Source: Dictyobacter formicarum (GTDB taxonomy: Bacteria; Chloroflexota; Ktedonobacteria; Ktedonobacterales; Ktedonobacteraceae). Taken from it: 64,000 nt of DNA. The position numbers were made by a program, and so were the translations under genes. The notes under the pieces were generated by a model that was not told the DNA's origin, ran no database searches, and saw only the letters and a program-made list of their open reading frames with translations. Shown piece after piece: positions 37,900 through 47,458 of this stretch (positions are counted from its first letter, which is position 1; the number at the start of each line of letters is the position of its first letter). The stretch covers positions 248,001-312,000 of the forward strand of contig NZ_BNJJ01000006.1 in the NCBI RefSeq assembly GCF_016587435.1, written 5' to 3'.

Positions 37900-38946
37900 C
37901 TATAGCACAAACTGTCCATTACGCATGATAACGCGCCCATCTACCTCAATCGTGCAATTTGTAGGAATCACATCCACATGTACCTTTGAATCCCAATCGG
38001 CACCAGTAAATTCTGGATAGGGATTACCAAAGGCGACATGTAAGCCTGGCAACTTTTCATCTTGTAACAAATTGCCCACCAGGCGCTTGAGACTGGTTAA
38101 GGTACCAATGGCAAACTCACCGGCGCGATTGCCATTGGGCGCAGAGAAAAGGTAATCACGCACTTCTTGCGCCAGAGCCTGGTTATCGCTGTTGATCGCG
38201 GTAATGTAGCCATCTTTGACGGTAATTACCAGCGGCTGCTCCAGCACACCGTATTTCTCAGAGAAGAAGTCGCCCAGTACGTCGCAAACCAGCACCCCAT
38301 CAACGGTGGCAGGAGCGGTATAGACCTCGCCTTCAGGAAGATTGCCCCATGCTCCTTGCTTATCATAGCGACCATGACAGGGAACCCATTTCCACCCAGG
38401 ATGGAAGGTGGCCGTTACATCGCTACCTTTTTCAGATGTGACATGAATCGTGCGCGCGTTTTTCACTAAATCATAGATGCGGTTGGTGATGGTATAGACC
38501 TCATCGTAATCTGCACACATGCCATCGGTCATCAAGGTGTCATCAATTCCGATCATATGGCCATGGCGCACCTTGAGTTCATTGACCAGGAAGGGCAATA
38601 AAGGAATACGGAAGGCAATTTCACCGGGCTGCGCAGTCGCGATATAGTATGAAACGGTCGGGCGAGCGGCCAGGAAATCGTTGCGCAATGCATCAGGGAA
38701 AGCGGTCAAAGGGCGCTCACCATAATGCTCAAGGAAACGGACGGTCACATCGGCGTGTCGGGCCAGCGCAGCCGCAGCCACGCGCTGGGCAATATGCTGC
38801 CGCGCGAAATCGGTTAGTATAAACACCCGATCCCGCTCGGTTACAGCCATGCAACGCAAAGCGTTCTCCGCCCCCAGCTGCATTCGCTCGTTAAAGGTTA
38901 AGGCTTCAAGATCCTTGTTATATGATTGGTGTGTTTTATCTGTCAT
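37900..38946 (-). CDS. Aminopeptidase, M29 family (AmpS/aminopeptidase T-like)
   Basis: A 348-residue cytoplasmic metallopeptidase of the M29 family (thermophilic AmpS type). Recognised blocks are NLPEGEVYTAP with a metal-ligand Glu, GEFAIGT, and the C-terminal HVAFGNPYPEFTG followed by KVHVDVIP. The second ATG (38944-38946, MTDKTH) is preferred because GAGGAG lies ten bases before it and only one base before the first ATG. The expected role is general peptide turnover, with pepA elsewhere in the window. Confidence 0.92.
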   Translation of the reverse strand: MTDKTHQSYNKDLEALTFNERMQLGAENALRCMAVTERDRVFILTDFARQHIAQRVAAAALARHADVTVRFLEHYGERPLTAFPDALRNDFLAARPTVSYYIATAQPGEIAFRIPLLPFLVNELKVRHGHMIGIDDTLMTDGMCADYDEVYTITNRIYDLVKNARTIHVTSEKGSDVTATFHPGWKWVPCHGRYDKQGAWGNLPEGEVYTAPATVDGVLVCDVLGDFFSEKYGVLEQPLVITVKDGYITAINSDNQALAQEVRDYLFSAPNGNRAGEFAIGTLTSLKRLVGNLLQDEKLPGLHVAFGNPYPEFTGADWDSKVHVDVIPTNCTIEVDGRVIMRNGQFVL

Positions 38947-39350
38947 CGGATGCATACTCCTCTATTTATATATTGCGGCAACCGTTACCAGTATAAGTAT
39001 AGGTGGTAGATAGAAACAAGGTGCGTACAGATACGAAGGCTCCTCCACTCTACATAACACCCATGCCATTAAAAATCCGCGTATGGTTTATAAATACAAT
39101 CGCATATACGAGCTTTATACAGCAAAAGTAACATTGATCGAGGCCAGCAATACTTTTGTCCAGAGCCCAGGCCAATACATCCTGGGGATGCTAAAAATAC
39201 AGAGGCCGACGTAGTAAAGGCTCTTTTGAGGAGCGATTACTCCTATAAAATTGTTTTCAACTTCTGGCATATGTTATACTTGAGCAGTATTTCATAACGA
39301 TGGGCCAGGCCCAGTAAGCCTTAATCACCTTCACTAGCAAGGAGAGCTTC
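38947..39350. other. Intergenic region, divergent
   Basis: Between the M29 aminopeptidase and the YbjN-like gene. A TTATACTTGAG -10-like element lies near 39270, and a GGCTC/GAGGAGC pairing near 39220. Nothing else is convincing. Confidence 0.45.
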
Positions 39351-39986
39351 ATGACAAATAGCTTTAGCATCCTCCAGGTGGCTGAATACCTGAAACGATT
39401 GGGACTAAAAATTTCACAGGTCGATCGTTCTCAGAATACAATCGAGCTGGCATTCCATGACGAACATGGCCAGTGGCAGATGATTGTAGGTATTCACCAT
39501 AGTGGAAATGCCAGTAAGCTGATGCTCATTGTGCCGCAGATTGGTATCGTCACCGAGCAGAAACGTCTGGAGTGTCTCGAGGCATTACTTGCTGTCAACT
39601 ATCGCATCGCGCTGGGAAAATTTGGTATTGATCTTGCGGATGGAGAGGTACGCCTGGAAGAAAGTATCCCTCTGGCGGATAAGGGCATTCCGTTTGAGCA
39701 GTTTCGCCTGGCATTTAGTGCTCTGATGCAAACTGTCTCAATCTATCATAATTTACTTCCTCGCATTATCTACAGGCGCCAATCCGCTCAGGAAGCGCTG
39801 CAAGACTGTGAAAATGAGTTCTTTGCACAGGCGCCTGACAATATTGAAGTGACCTTACCAGCTATACAGACGCAAGTAACCGAGGCAATATCTAGCGATG
39901 AAACGCTGCCGATAGAAGAACCTGAACTGGATGTGAACGAAGTGCTTGAAGAAGTTGCACGTCTCTTAAGCAGGCCTCAAGAATAG
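39351..39986 (+). CDS. YbjN-like domain protein
   Basis: A 211-residue protein whose first 140 residues look like a YbjN/type III chaperone-like fold: AEYLKRLGLKISQVDRSQNT, a beta segment WQMIVGIHHSGN, and the family-like LLAVNYRIALGKFGIDLADG followed by EVRLEESIPL. The C-terminal 60 residues are acidic and probably disordered. The biochemical role of such proteins is poorly defined. AAGGAGAG lies just before the ATG. A terminator follows. Confidence 0.75.
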   Translation: MTNSFSILQVAEYLKRLGLKISQVDRSQNTIELAFHDEHGQWQMIVGIHHSGNASKLMLIVPQIGIVTEQKRLECLEALLAVNYRIALGKFGIDLADGEVRLEESIPLADKGIPFEQFRLAFSALMQTVSIYHNLLPRIIYRRQSAQEALQDCENEFFAQAPDNIEVTLPAIQTQVTEAISSDETLPIEEPELDVNEVLEEVARLLSRPQE

Positions 39987-40028
39987 AGTCAGTCCACATT
40001 TTCCTTTCCCCCATAAGCAAAATTACAG

Positions 40029-40078
40029 GAGAGCTCGTGGTTCGTCAGACGACTTTGCGCCAACCACGGGCTCTCTTT
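40029..40078 (+). terminator. Terminator after the YbjN-like gene
   Basis: Arms GAGAGC-t-CGTGGTT and AACCACG-g-GCTCTC, with a short TTT. It also separates the convergent Rieske-fusion gene. Confidence 0.65.
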
Positions 40079-40103
40079 CAACGATCCATTGCCGCATCAT
40101 TTG

Positions 40104-42176
40104 TTATACAGTGGTTATCGTGCCATCACCATTGACATTGATCTTGACGGCTGGCAATGGGGTATCAGCCGGCCCTTGCACAACCTGTCCATTTTTGGCG
40201 GGATCAAAGATGGCTCCATGCGCGGGGCACACTAGCATCTTGGTGACTGGATCATAGTTGACCTTAACCCCTTCATGGGTACAGGCCTTCTCATAGGCCG
40301 CAAACGTGCCACCGACCAGATGCACCAGCAAGCTTGCCTGGTTGTCAGCTGGATTAGTAAAACTGATCGCGCTGTTGACGGGCTGATTTTGTGACCCAAC
40401 AACAGTGCCTGTATGCCCGGGCATAGCCGGCTTTTGAGGAGTCGTTTTCTGATTATTAGCAGGCGGATTGTTCGGCTTCTGGCCGGTGCTAGCAAGCTTC
40501 TGAGTGGTTGACCGTGACGACTGCGTCGTTTTGGTGGTTGTCGTCTGCAGCGGAATCGGGGCTGCCCCCAGTTTACCAAGGTTGAAAACCACTCCAATGC
40601 CAGCGGCAGCGACACCACCCCCGGCCAGCATAGCAATCACACGGCGGCGCTTGACCTTGCGCGCGGGCTGAGCCAGAGACCCAGTCGAATTACGCTTCTT
40701 CTTCTGGCCTTGCAAAGGCGCTGGTGCATCCAGGCCCCAATCTAAGCTATCAGCCATACCAGCAGCAGTAGGCTCCGCTGGAGCTGGTGTCCTGTCCATA
40801 GCCTGATTTGAGAATGTTTGCGGGGCTGCTTGCAGTGGGCCCGCTGGAGACCACCATTCATAAGCCTTCATCAATTCAGCATCTGATGCATGGGTGCCCG
40901 ATAACGTCACACTATGGCCAGGCAACTGTACAATATCATCTTGATTGGGCAACTGCACAATATCTTCAGCGACCTGCTGGCGTTTCACATCTGCGAGCGG
41001 AGTTTTCTCCTGAGGCGCGATTGGCGGCAGCGTTGGTTGCACTAGAGCATTCGCCGGTCCCATATCAACTGCCTTCTTGCTCTTTGCGGTTCTCTGAGGG
41101 AACGTATTATGCCGATCGGACGAAGAGAGCAATCCTGTTTTAGCTGGCTGCACCGCGGGCATACGGTTGGTGACAATGGGCGGCACTAATTGCCAGCTAC
41201 CAGTTGCAGAACCATTGCCTAAAGGGCGTTGTAGGGCGCTGACCGACGCGCTAGCGACCTGCTTCATATGCACGGCAGGCAACGTCTGGGTCGCACCAAT
41301 AGAAGCCTGAGTAAAAGCCTCACCTAACTCGCGTACGCTCTGGAAGCGGGCATCTGGATCACGAGCCAGGGCTTGACTGACCACAGACGCCAGGGCAACT
41401 GGCACCTCGGGGCAGAGTTTGCGTAACGCTGTTAATGTCTGTTTCGTATGCATTTGAGCCACTTCAAGTGGATTGTTGCCGGTAAATGGAGGCTTGCCAC
41501 TCAGCAACTCATACAAAATACAACCCAGCGCATAAATATCTGAACGCTGATCCACCGATTGTCCCTGGACAATTTCTGGCGCCACGTATTCAGGGGCCGC
41601 CAGAAATGTTTCGGCGATACTAAAGAGATGGCCATACTGCATTGGAGCCGGATCAACGCCGGCGCGCTGCAAAATATGCATCAACCCAAAGCCAGCCACT
41701 TGAATATTTTCATCATCGTAAATAACGATATTTGAAGGCTTTAAAGTTCCATGGATAAAACCTTTTCCATGGGCGTACTCCAGGCCATCCACAATCTGAT
41801 CAAGAATAGTGGTTAAAAATGTATGCTCACAACGTCCCTGATGCCTGATAATATCTGCCAGAGAACCATTGGTGGTATACGGCGTAATCAGGTACGGATA
41901 GCCCAGTATCTCACCATGCTCGTAGACAGGCAAAATATGTGGATGATGCAACGAGGTGATTAAGGCCGCTTCCTTATGAAAGCGCTGCAGAAAAAAAGCT
42001 CGCGCCTCGTTCGAAAAATGGGTAGGCAGAGGGTAGAGTGCCAACGCATCAACGCGTTGCGCTCCTTGATGCCGTGCTAAATACACGATATTTAAACGTC
42101 CTTTACCGACCAGTCGTTCTATCCGATACCGCCCTAGAACATGGCCAACCAGTTGATCCTCTGATAGTGTTTGCAT
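40104..42176 (-). CDS. Degenerate kinase fused to Tat-like anchor and Rieske [2Fe-2S] domain
   Basis: A 690-residue protein. The first 290 residues have the STPK fold outline (YRIERLVGKGRLNIVYLARH, APEYVAPE, SDIYALGCILYELLSGKPPF) but lack key residues: the VAIK Lys is lost in VDALALYPLP, HRD is HGT, and DFG is GFG. A 215-residue Pro-rich linker follows, then RKVKRRRVIAMLAGGGVAAA (about 505-525), a Tat-like membrane anchor as found before Rieske proteins. The C-terminal 90 residues carry Rieske ligands in CTHEG and CPAHG. The redox domain is thus probably outside and the pseudokinase inside, as in a redox sensor. Inference beyond the visible domains is speculative. Confidence 0.9.
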   Translation of the reverse strand: MQTLSEDQLVGHVLGRYRIERLVGKGRLNIVYLARHQGAQRVDALALYPLPTHFSNEARAFFLQRFHKEAALITSLHHPHILPVYEHGEILGYPYLITPYTTNGSLADIIRHQGRCEHTFLTTILDQIVDGLEYAHGKGFIHGTLKPSNIVIYDDENIQVAGFGLMHILQRAGVDPAPMQYGHLFSIAETFLAAPEYVAPEIVQGQSVDQRSDIYALGCILYELLSGKPPFTGNNPLEVAQMHTKQTLTALRKLCPEVPVALASVVSQALARDPDARFQSVRELGEAFTQASIGATQTLPAVHMKQVASASVSALQRPLGNGSATGSWQLVPPIVTNRMPAVQPAKTGLLSSSDRHNTFPQRTAKSKKAVDMGPANALVQPTLPPIAPQEKTPLADVKRQQVAEDIVQLPNQDDIVQLPGHSVTLSGTHASDAELMKAYEWWSPAGPLQAAPQTFSNQAMDRTPAPAEPTAAGMADSLDWGLDAPAPLQGQKKKRNSTGSLAQPARKVKRRRVIAMLAGGGVAAAGIGVVFNLGKLGAAPIPLQTTTTKTTQSSRSTTQKLASTGQKPNNPPANNQKTTPQKPAMPGHTGTVVGSQNQPVNSAISFTNPADNQASLLVHLVGGTFAAYEKACTHEGVKVNYDPVTKMLVCPAHGAIFDPAKNGQVVQGPADTPLPAVKINVNGDGTITTV

Positions 42177-42669
42177 TCAACTCTCTCCAAATACAAGCTA
42201 CGCACAGCAAACGACATACATTTCACATCAGCGCTCAGTTACAAATAAAGCTGGCACAGGAAATTTATGCGTTACACCATCGTAACCGACTCCTCTATAT
42301 AATTACAGCTCTCCTATATCAGAATAGCTAGCCGAAGAACCAGAACCGATGATGAGATAAAATCGATTTTTTTCTCATCCACACAGATGAATTTACACGT
42401 TGTATCAAAGTGAGTCAATTTGATGAGCGTAAACTAGGACTTGTGGATACAAAAGGTTTCAGTTATCTTAACCGGCCCGGGTAGTCCCACCATCCTAACT
42501 CGCCCTGTTCAAAAATGATACAATGAGCACAGATTAACCTTTACCAGCAATCAAGGAAAGAAAACTAAAAGCCTGTTTTGTGTCAGGCTTTTTAATAGAA
42601 TATATTCCACCAACTTTGGCAGTTTATGACCATTAAGATGGGGAAGAAAAGGGATTGGAGAACTATTCT
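42177..42669. other. Divergent intergenic region with an attenuator-like hairpin
   Basis: Upstream of the DUF1015 gene there is a TACAAT near 42526-42531 and a hairpin AAAAGCCTG-ttttgtgt-CAGGCTTTTT (42567-42593) that looks like a terminator ahead of the gene. Either a small RNA ends here or the downstream gene is attenuated. No coding gene is visible. Confidence 0.45.
42567..42593 (+). terminator. Terminator-like hairpin in the DUF1015 leader
   Basis: Arms AAAAGCCTG and CAGGCTTTT around an eight-base loop, T-run immediately after. It lies about 75 bases before the DUF1015 start and after a possible promoter. Confidence 0.55.
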
Positions 42670-43974
42670 ATGGCAGATGTTCAACCACTACGTGGATTTC
42701 GATATGTACAAGAAAAAGTTGGTGATCTGGTACAAACCGTTACACCGCCATTCGATGTAATCACTCCAGAGGCCCAGGCACGTTACTACCAGAACAATCC
42801 ATATAACATCATTCGTCTGGAACTGGGACAAACCTATCCAACTGATAGCGGACTGAACAACGTCTACACACGAGCTGCCAGGACGCTGGCTGAGTGGCGC
42901 CTGGATGAGGTCCTGCAACAAGAAGCGCAGGCTTGCTATTATCTCTATCAACAGCGCTTTACCTATGGTGGGCAAAACTATACTCGCACCAGCCTGCTGG
43001 CACGGGTACGCCTGGAACCATGGGATGCACAGGTGATCCTGCCGCACGAATACACACGCAACAAAGATAAAGAAGATCGTCTGCAACTGTTACGCGCTTG
43101 CTCAACCAACTTCAGTCCCATCATGTGCATGTACGATGATCCGCAGGGCCGGATACGTCGGCTGCTTGCAACGTATACCGAACACCCAGAGGTTCAATTC
43201 ATCGATGAGAATGGGGAAGAACACCTTTTGCAGCCTATTTCTGATCCCGAGCATATGAGATTGCTGCAAGATTTCTTTGCCCCACGCCAGCTCTATATTG
43301 CGGATGGTCACCACCGCTACACAACGGCGTTGAATTACCGGGATGAATTATACCAGCAGAGAGGTGGCCTGCATCCGCAGGATGGAGCGAACTTCATGTT
43401 GATGGCGCTGATCAATGTTGATGATCCGGGTATGCTGGTATTACCTACTCATCGTGTGTTATTCGATCTTACAGCAGAGCAATTACACAAACTCACAGAA
43501 GAGCAACTTACGCGCTATTTCTCCGTACAAAAAGTAGCGGCAGCTAGCGACGAAGCGCTGCTGGCGGAACTAGCGCGGGCGGGAAGTCAGCAACCAGCAT
43601 TGATAATTAAGACCGCAGAACAGGCACTGCTGCTCACCATCAATGAGCAAGGTCAGCAATTGATGAAGGAGAGTGGCCACTCTGAAGCCTGGAATTCCCT
43701 GGATGTAGCCATGGTGCAGCATGTGATACTGGAAACGCTACTCCATATCACAGCAGAAGATGTGGCTGCGGGCAAGCACATTCGCTATATGCATGATACA
43801 CAGCACGCCCTGCAAGCGTTAAGCAATAAGGATGCACAGGCCATCATTTTACTCAATGGTATTCCTTTTCGCCAGGTACGAGACGTGGCGCTGGCAGATG
43901 ATCGTATGCCACAGAAATCTACGTACCTCTATCCAAAGCTCATCACCGGACTGGTGATAAATCCTTTATGGTAA
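42670..43974 (+). CDS. DUF1015 family protein
   Basis: A 434-residue protein of the DUF1015 family, with ADVQPLRGFRY at the start, TVTPPFDVITPEAQARYYQ, and the conserved IADGHHRYTTAL. The family is widespread and its function is unclear. The ATG at 42670 has TTGGAGAAC nine bases before it and matches the usual family start. It overlaps nothing but is followed within 15 bases by an FAD oxidoreductase, so the two are probably one operon. Confidence 0.9.
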   Translation: MADVQPLRGFRYVQEKVGDLVQTVTPPFDVITPEAQARYYQNNPYNIIRLELGQTYPTDSGLNNVYTRAARTLAEWRLDEVLQQEAQACYYLYQQRFTYGGQNYTRTSLLARVRLEPWDAQVILPHEYTRNKDKEDRLQLLRACSTNFSPIMCMYDDPQGRIRRLLATYTEHPEVQFIDENGEEHLLQPISDPEHMRLLQDFFAPRQLYIADGHHRYTTALNYRDELYQQRGGLHPQDGANFMLMALINVDDPGMLVLPTHRVLFDLTAEQLHKLTEEQLTRYFSVQKVAAASDEALLAELARAGSQQPALIIKTAEQALLLTINEQGQQLMKESGHSEAWNSLDVAMVQHVILETLLHITAEDVAAGKHIRYMHDTQHALQALSNKDAQAIILLNGIPFRQVRDVALADDRMPQKSTYLYPKLITGLVINPLW

Positions 43975-43988
43975 GGAGCAGATACAAC

Positions 43989-45281
43989 ATGATTATCATC
44001 GTCGGCGCCGGTCTAGCAGGCTTAACGTGCGCCAAAGTGCTAGCGGAGGCCGGGCAAGAAGTACTCGTTTTGGAGGCTGCGGACCAGGTTGGAGGACGTA
44101 TAAGAACCGATTACCATGAAGACGGCTATCGCCTGGATCGTGGTTTCCAGGTCTTATTCACCGCGTATGATGCTGCTACACGTCATCTCAATTACACTAC
44201 TTTGAAGCAGCGAAAGTTCAATCCCGGTGCCATTCTGGTAAAAAATGGAAAACAATATGAGATTACTGATCCGTTACGAGAGCCAACCCATACGTTCTCA
44301 AGCATGATCAATCCTCTCATTTCGGCCGCAGATAAATTGCGTACGCTCAAGCTGCGCCTGCAATTGCAGAGAACGTCAACCGAGGATATCTTCGCGGGAA
44401 CACAACAGAAAGACGGACAGGACCAGTCAACCGAGGCCTATTTGCGCCAGCAAGGATTTTCGGATAAGATCATCGATAACTTTTTCCGGCCTTTCTATGG
44501 TGGAATTTTTCTGGATCGATCGCTACAGACCAGCGCCCGCATGTTTCAGTTCACGTTTAAAATGCTGGCTACTGGCGATATCATCATTCCAGCCGAAGGC
44601 ATCCAGCGCATTCCTGAACAGCTCGCAGCCACTTTGCCCAGAGGATCAGTACGTTGCAATGCGCGCGTGGAAGAGATCTTGCTTAGAGACGGCCAGACCC
44701 AGGGTGTACGCCTAGTCAATGGGGAAGAGATCAAGGCCGACACTGTTGTTGTGGCAACCTCGAGTCCGGTTGCGGAAAAATTTACCCGGAAAACGTTGCC
44801 CGATCAACCTGTCAGTGCTGTCTGTCTTTATTTCGCGGGTGACGAGCGTCTGTACCATCAGCGTAAGATTTTGTTGAACGCAGATCCACACGCTTATGTA
44901 AATAACGCTGTGCTGCTCAGCAATATCGCTCCAACCTATGCACCACCGCGCAAACATCTCCTCTCTGTAACGATCCTGGGAAATCCAGCTGAGGATGACG
45001 AGAGTATGGCTGAGCGTAGTAGAGCCGAAATTGCTGGTTGGTTTCCCAACCATGATCTCAGCCACTGGCAACTACTGGCAGTGTATCGCCTGCCCTTCGC
45101 CCAATTTCTACAGGCGCCGGGTATCTATGATACTCTACCAGACAATCAAACCGATGTCAGGGGACTCTATCTTGCGGGAGAATATACACAATCGAGCAGC
45201 ATTCAAGGAGCAATGCATAGCGGTGAACTGACGGCCAAAGCGCTATTAAAAACTCAGCAGTTAGTACCGAGCCAGGCCTGA
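43989..45281 (+). CDS. FAD-dependent amine oxidase-like oxidoreductase
   Basis: A 430-residue flavoprotein: N-terminal FAD-binding IIIVGAGLAGLTCAKVLAEA, the second strand VLVLEAADQVGGRIRT (GG and Arg motif), and a C-terminal LYLAGEYTQSSSIQGAM that contacts the flavin. This matches the amine oxidase/protoporphyrinogen oxidase-like superfamily. Substrate is unknown. The ATG at 43989 with AAGGAG ten bases upstream is chosen over one overlapping the previous gene. Confidence 0.9.
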   Translation: MIIIVGAGLAGLTCAKVLAEAGQEVLVLEAADQVGGRIRTDYHEDGYRLDRGFQVLFTAYDAATRHLNYTTLKQRKFNPGAILVKNGKQYEITDPLREPTHTFSSMINPLISAADKLRTLKLRLQLQRTSTEDIFAGTQQKDGQDQSTEAYLRQQGFSDKIIDNFFRPFYGGIFLDRSLQTSARMFQFTFKMLATGDIIIPAEGIQRIPEQLAATLPRGSVRCNARVEEILLRDGQTQGVRLVNGEEIKADTVVVATSSPVAEKFTRKTLPDQPVSAVCLYFAGDERLYHQRKILLNADPHAYVNNAVLLSNIAPTYAPPRKHLLSVTILGNPAEDDESMAERSRAEIAGWFPNHDLSHWQLLAVYRLPFAQFLQAPGIYDTLPDNQTDVRGLYLAGEYTQSSSIQGAMHSGELTAKALLKTQQLVPSQA

Positions 45282-45313
45282 TCCAGCAAGCAAGCACAAA
45301 TACCAGCCCTAGC

Positions 45314-45355
45314 GGGCTCAAACTTCTCCTTTAGCAGAAAGTTTGAGCCCTTTTT
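45314..45355 (+). terminator. Strong terminator of the DUF1015-oxidoreductase operon
   Basis: Twelve-base arms GGGCTCAAACTT and AAGTTTGAGCCC, then TTTTT on the plus strand. It ends at the stop of the convergent gene. Confidence 0.88.
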
Positions 45356-47009
45356 AGTCCTGTTGAAAAAACTCAACCGGGAAGGAGCTAAGGCTACCAC
45401 TGCGCAGCGACTCAACCATCAAACGCAGCGGCCCCTGTTCGATAGATACATGCAACAGCGTATTTGGGAAGACCTGCTCGTGCAAGGCAACATGTGAATC
45501 TGGAGCCAGCAGGGCAGCGGTTGCTCGCAAAACAGGCACAGACTCTGCCTGCCCGACTTGCTGCAACAAAGCCGCCTGTCGAAGTAAACGTGTAGCATAG
45601 GTGGCACGCCATTTATCATCGATCAATTCATCAAGAGCACTGCTCACTAACTCTTCGAGCAAACTCCGTTCTTCTTGCACCTTCAATTTACTTTTGCGCC
45701 GCCCATTGGTAGAGGACGAAAAGACATTCTGGGCAGTCCAGTAGCGGCTAATGAAAGGTTCAATACGCTCAATAGGCTCATATAACCAGGAAGCAAATTC
45801 TTTTAAGCGATAGAGATCATTGGCACGACGGGCCAGGGCAATGGTCTCGGAATTCAACTCCAGCGGCTCTAAGCACGTAGCCGGAAGATTAACCAGGGCT
45901 TTTTTGTCCCGTAAGCCCGCTTCAGTTAACGGACGCCAGATGGAGTAAGCGATTGGCAACTTTGTACGGGTGCGCTTGTTCAGAGCCCTCGCTTCCATAA
46001 TCACGGCGCGCGCATATTCAAATGAAACCGTAAAGCTGCTGAAACCCTGTTCATCCAGATCCTCAACCAGGTTGTCCCACTGCTCGGCATCCATTTCATC
46101 CAACCCATAGCAATCCTTGATGCCTTTTTGATCCTGGTACAAAACATTGACGCCCTTGATCAAACCATCCGGGCGCCGCCATGAAAGCATGATCAATTGT
46201 GTACCAGAACCATCAATCGAGCTGACGCGCGCCTGATAAGGAGGATATTGTTGCTGACGGGCCTCCATCATGGCGGCATCTTCTGAACCAAGCATAGACT
46301 GCATAGTCAGGCGCCCGAGCACGGTTCGGGCCTGCTGTTTAAGTTGCCGATTAGAACTGGTAGCTATTACATAATTTAAAGCGGGTATCGTCTGATTAAT
46401 GGCAATGGGGCCGAGTTGCTCCAAAGCATCAATCACAGCCATCACAACCTTACCCGTCTGATTCTCCAGCAAAGGTACCAGTAGATTAGCTGCCCGAGGA
46501 TCGTTGCTATTCCCCAGCCAGTTGATAAACGCAAAACGGCGCTCAACTGGCATCGAAACCACATCCTCAAGGATGGTCTCGACCCCCATTTCGTTTTGGC
46601 CTACTAGTTCAAGCAGCCTCATCTGCATCTGACGAATCGCCCCCGCTGGATCATTCAGGTATTCAATGATACCATCATCGGCCAGCTCTGATCCTAATTC
46701 CTTTAGGATAGGAGAAAGAGAAAGCTTTGCCAGATCACTTACGGTAGGATCAGTTACAAAATCCTCAAGTCCCTCCAGATCAAAATCTGTCGCTAACTCT
46801 GATAGAATACGCAACGCCGCAGCCTGAGCCAGGGCATCATTACTTCTCAGCAGATGCAACACTTTTTCCCGCGCCCCCTCAGCCCATTCTTCATCCAGGC
46901 GATCGAGGTAATGGGACATTGTATCAGGATCAATATCTTCACGCCGACTTATTGCCAGTAAAATACTGTCCACACTCTCTTGAGGAGACCCCTTGCGTCC
47001 TCTTGGCAT
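45354..47009 (-). CDS. HEAT-repeat-like protein of unknown function
   Basis: A 551-residue soluble protein. The first half has helical repeats like HEAT/ARM (LGNSNDPRAANLLVPLLENQ, VVMAVIDALEQLGPIAINQ). The middle (about 250-330) may be a separate domain with GTQLIMLSWRRPDGLIKGVN. The C-terminal half has helices rich in Leu/Glu. It may be a scaffold or regulatory protein. No catalytic residues are recognised. The ATG at 47007-47009 (MPRGRKGSP) has AAAGGAGAG nine bases upstream; the longer frame from 47084 is not supported. Confidence 0.75.
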   Translation of the reverse strand: MPRGRKGSPQESVDSILLAISRREDIDPDTMSHYLDRLDEEWAEGAREKVLHLLRSNDALAQAAALRILSELATDFDLEGLEDFVTDPTVSDLAKLSLSPILKELGSELADDGIIEYLNDPAGAIRQMQMRLLELVGQNEMGVETILEDVVSMPVERRFAFINWLGNSNDPRAANLLVPLLENQTGKVVMAVIDALEQLGPIAINQTIPALNYVIATSSNRQLKQQARTVLGRLTMQSMLGSEDAAMMEARQQQYPPYQARVSSIDGSGTQLIMLSWRRPDGLIKGVNVLYQDQKGIKDCYGLDEMDAEQWDNLVEDLDEQGFSSFTVSFEYARAVIMEARALNKRTRTKLPIAYSIWRPLTEAGLRDKKALVNLPATCLEPLELNSETIALARRANDLYRLKEFASWLYEPIERIEPFISRYWTAQNVFSSSTNGRRKSKLKVQEERSLLEELVSSALDELIDDKWRATYATRLLRQAALLQQVGQAESVPVLRATAALLAPDSHVALHEQVFPNTLLHVSIEQGPLRLMVESLRSGSLSSFPVEFFQQD

Positions 47010-47458
47010 AAGCGTTCGCTCTCCTTTTGTGGGAGTAATAAGCCACCCTTCCTGGGCGAGCACTAATGCAAGAAATTGTATCACGTTGGCCCCAAGGCGT
47101 CGAGATTACTCCCCACATATGTATAGAGATCATGGAACGAATGTGATTACCAGACAATAATTTTATTCAGGTCTCGCTATGCCCTATGACAAAAACGCTC
47201 TGACCATCCTACTTGCTTCAGGAAGCCTGGCACCACTCATGCATAAAAAGAACGTGTATGATCTAGTAAATCTTACTGACAACGGCCCACCATATAAAAA
47301 ATATCCGATCTTATCGCTTATAATTAAGCACACAGTAAAAACAACTCTATACATGCTTATCAGGAGTACTTCAGGCCGGAAACCATGCCCGGGTAAGTCA
47401 TGATAAGCATGTATAGAAGAAAGCCTGCTTCTTTGCTAGCAGATAACAAACAATACTA
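47010..47458. other. Intergenic region with long inverted repeat
   Basis: Between the HEAT-like start and the stop of the propeller gene, both on minus. The only strong signal is the inverted repeat 47346-47417. Confidence 0.45.
47346..47417 (-). terminator. Long inverted repeat, probable terminator of the propeller gene
   Basis: Perfect 17-base arms TCTATACATGCTTATCA and TGATAAGCATGTATAGA with a 38-base centre. On the minus strand GTTGTTTTTACTG follows. It lies about 40 bases beyond the propeller gene stop. The arm length is unusual for a simple terminator, so a small mobile element is an alternative. Confidence 0.5.
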
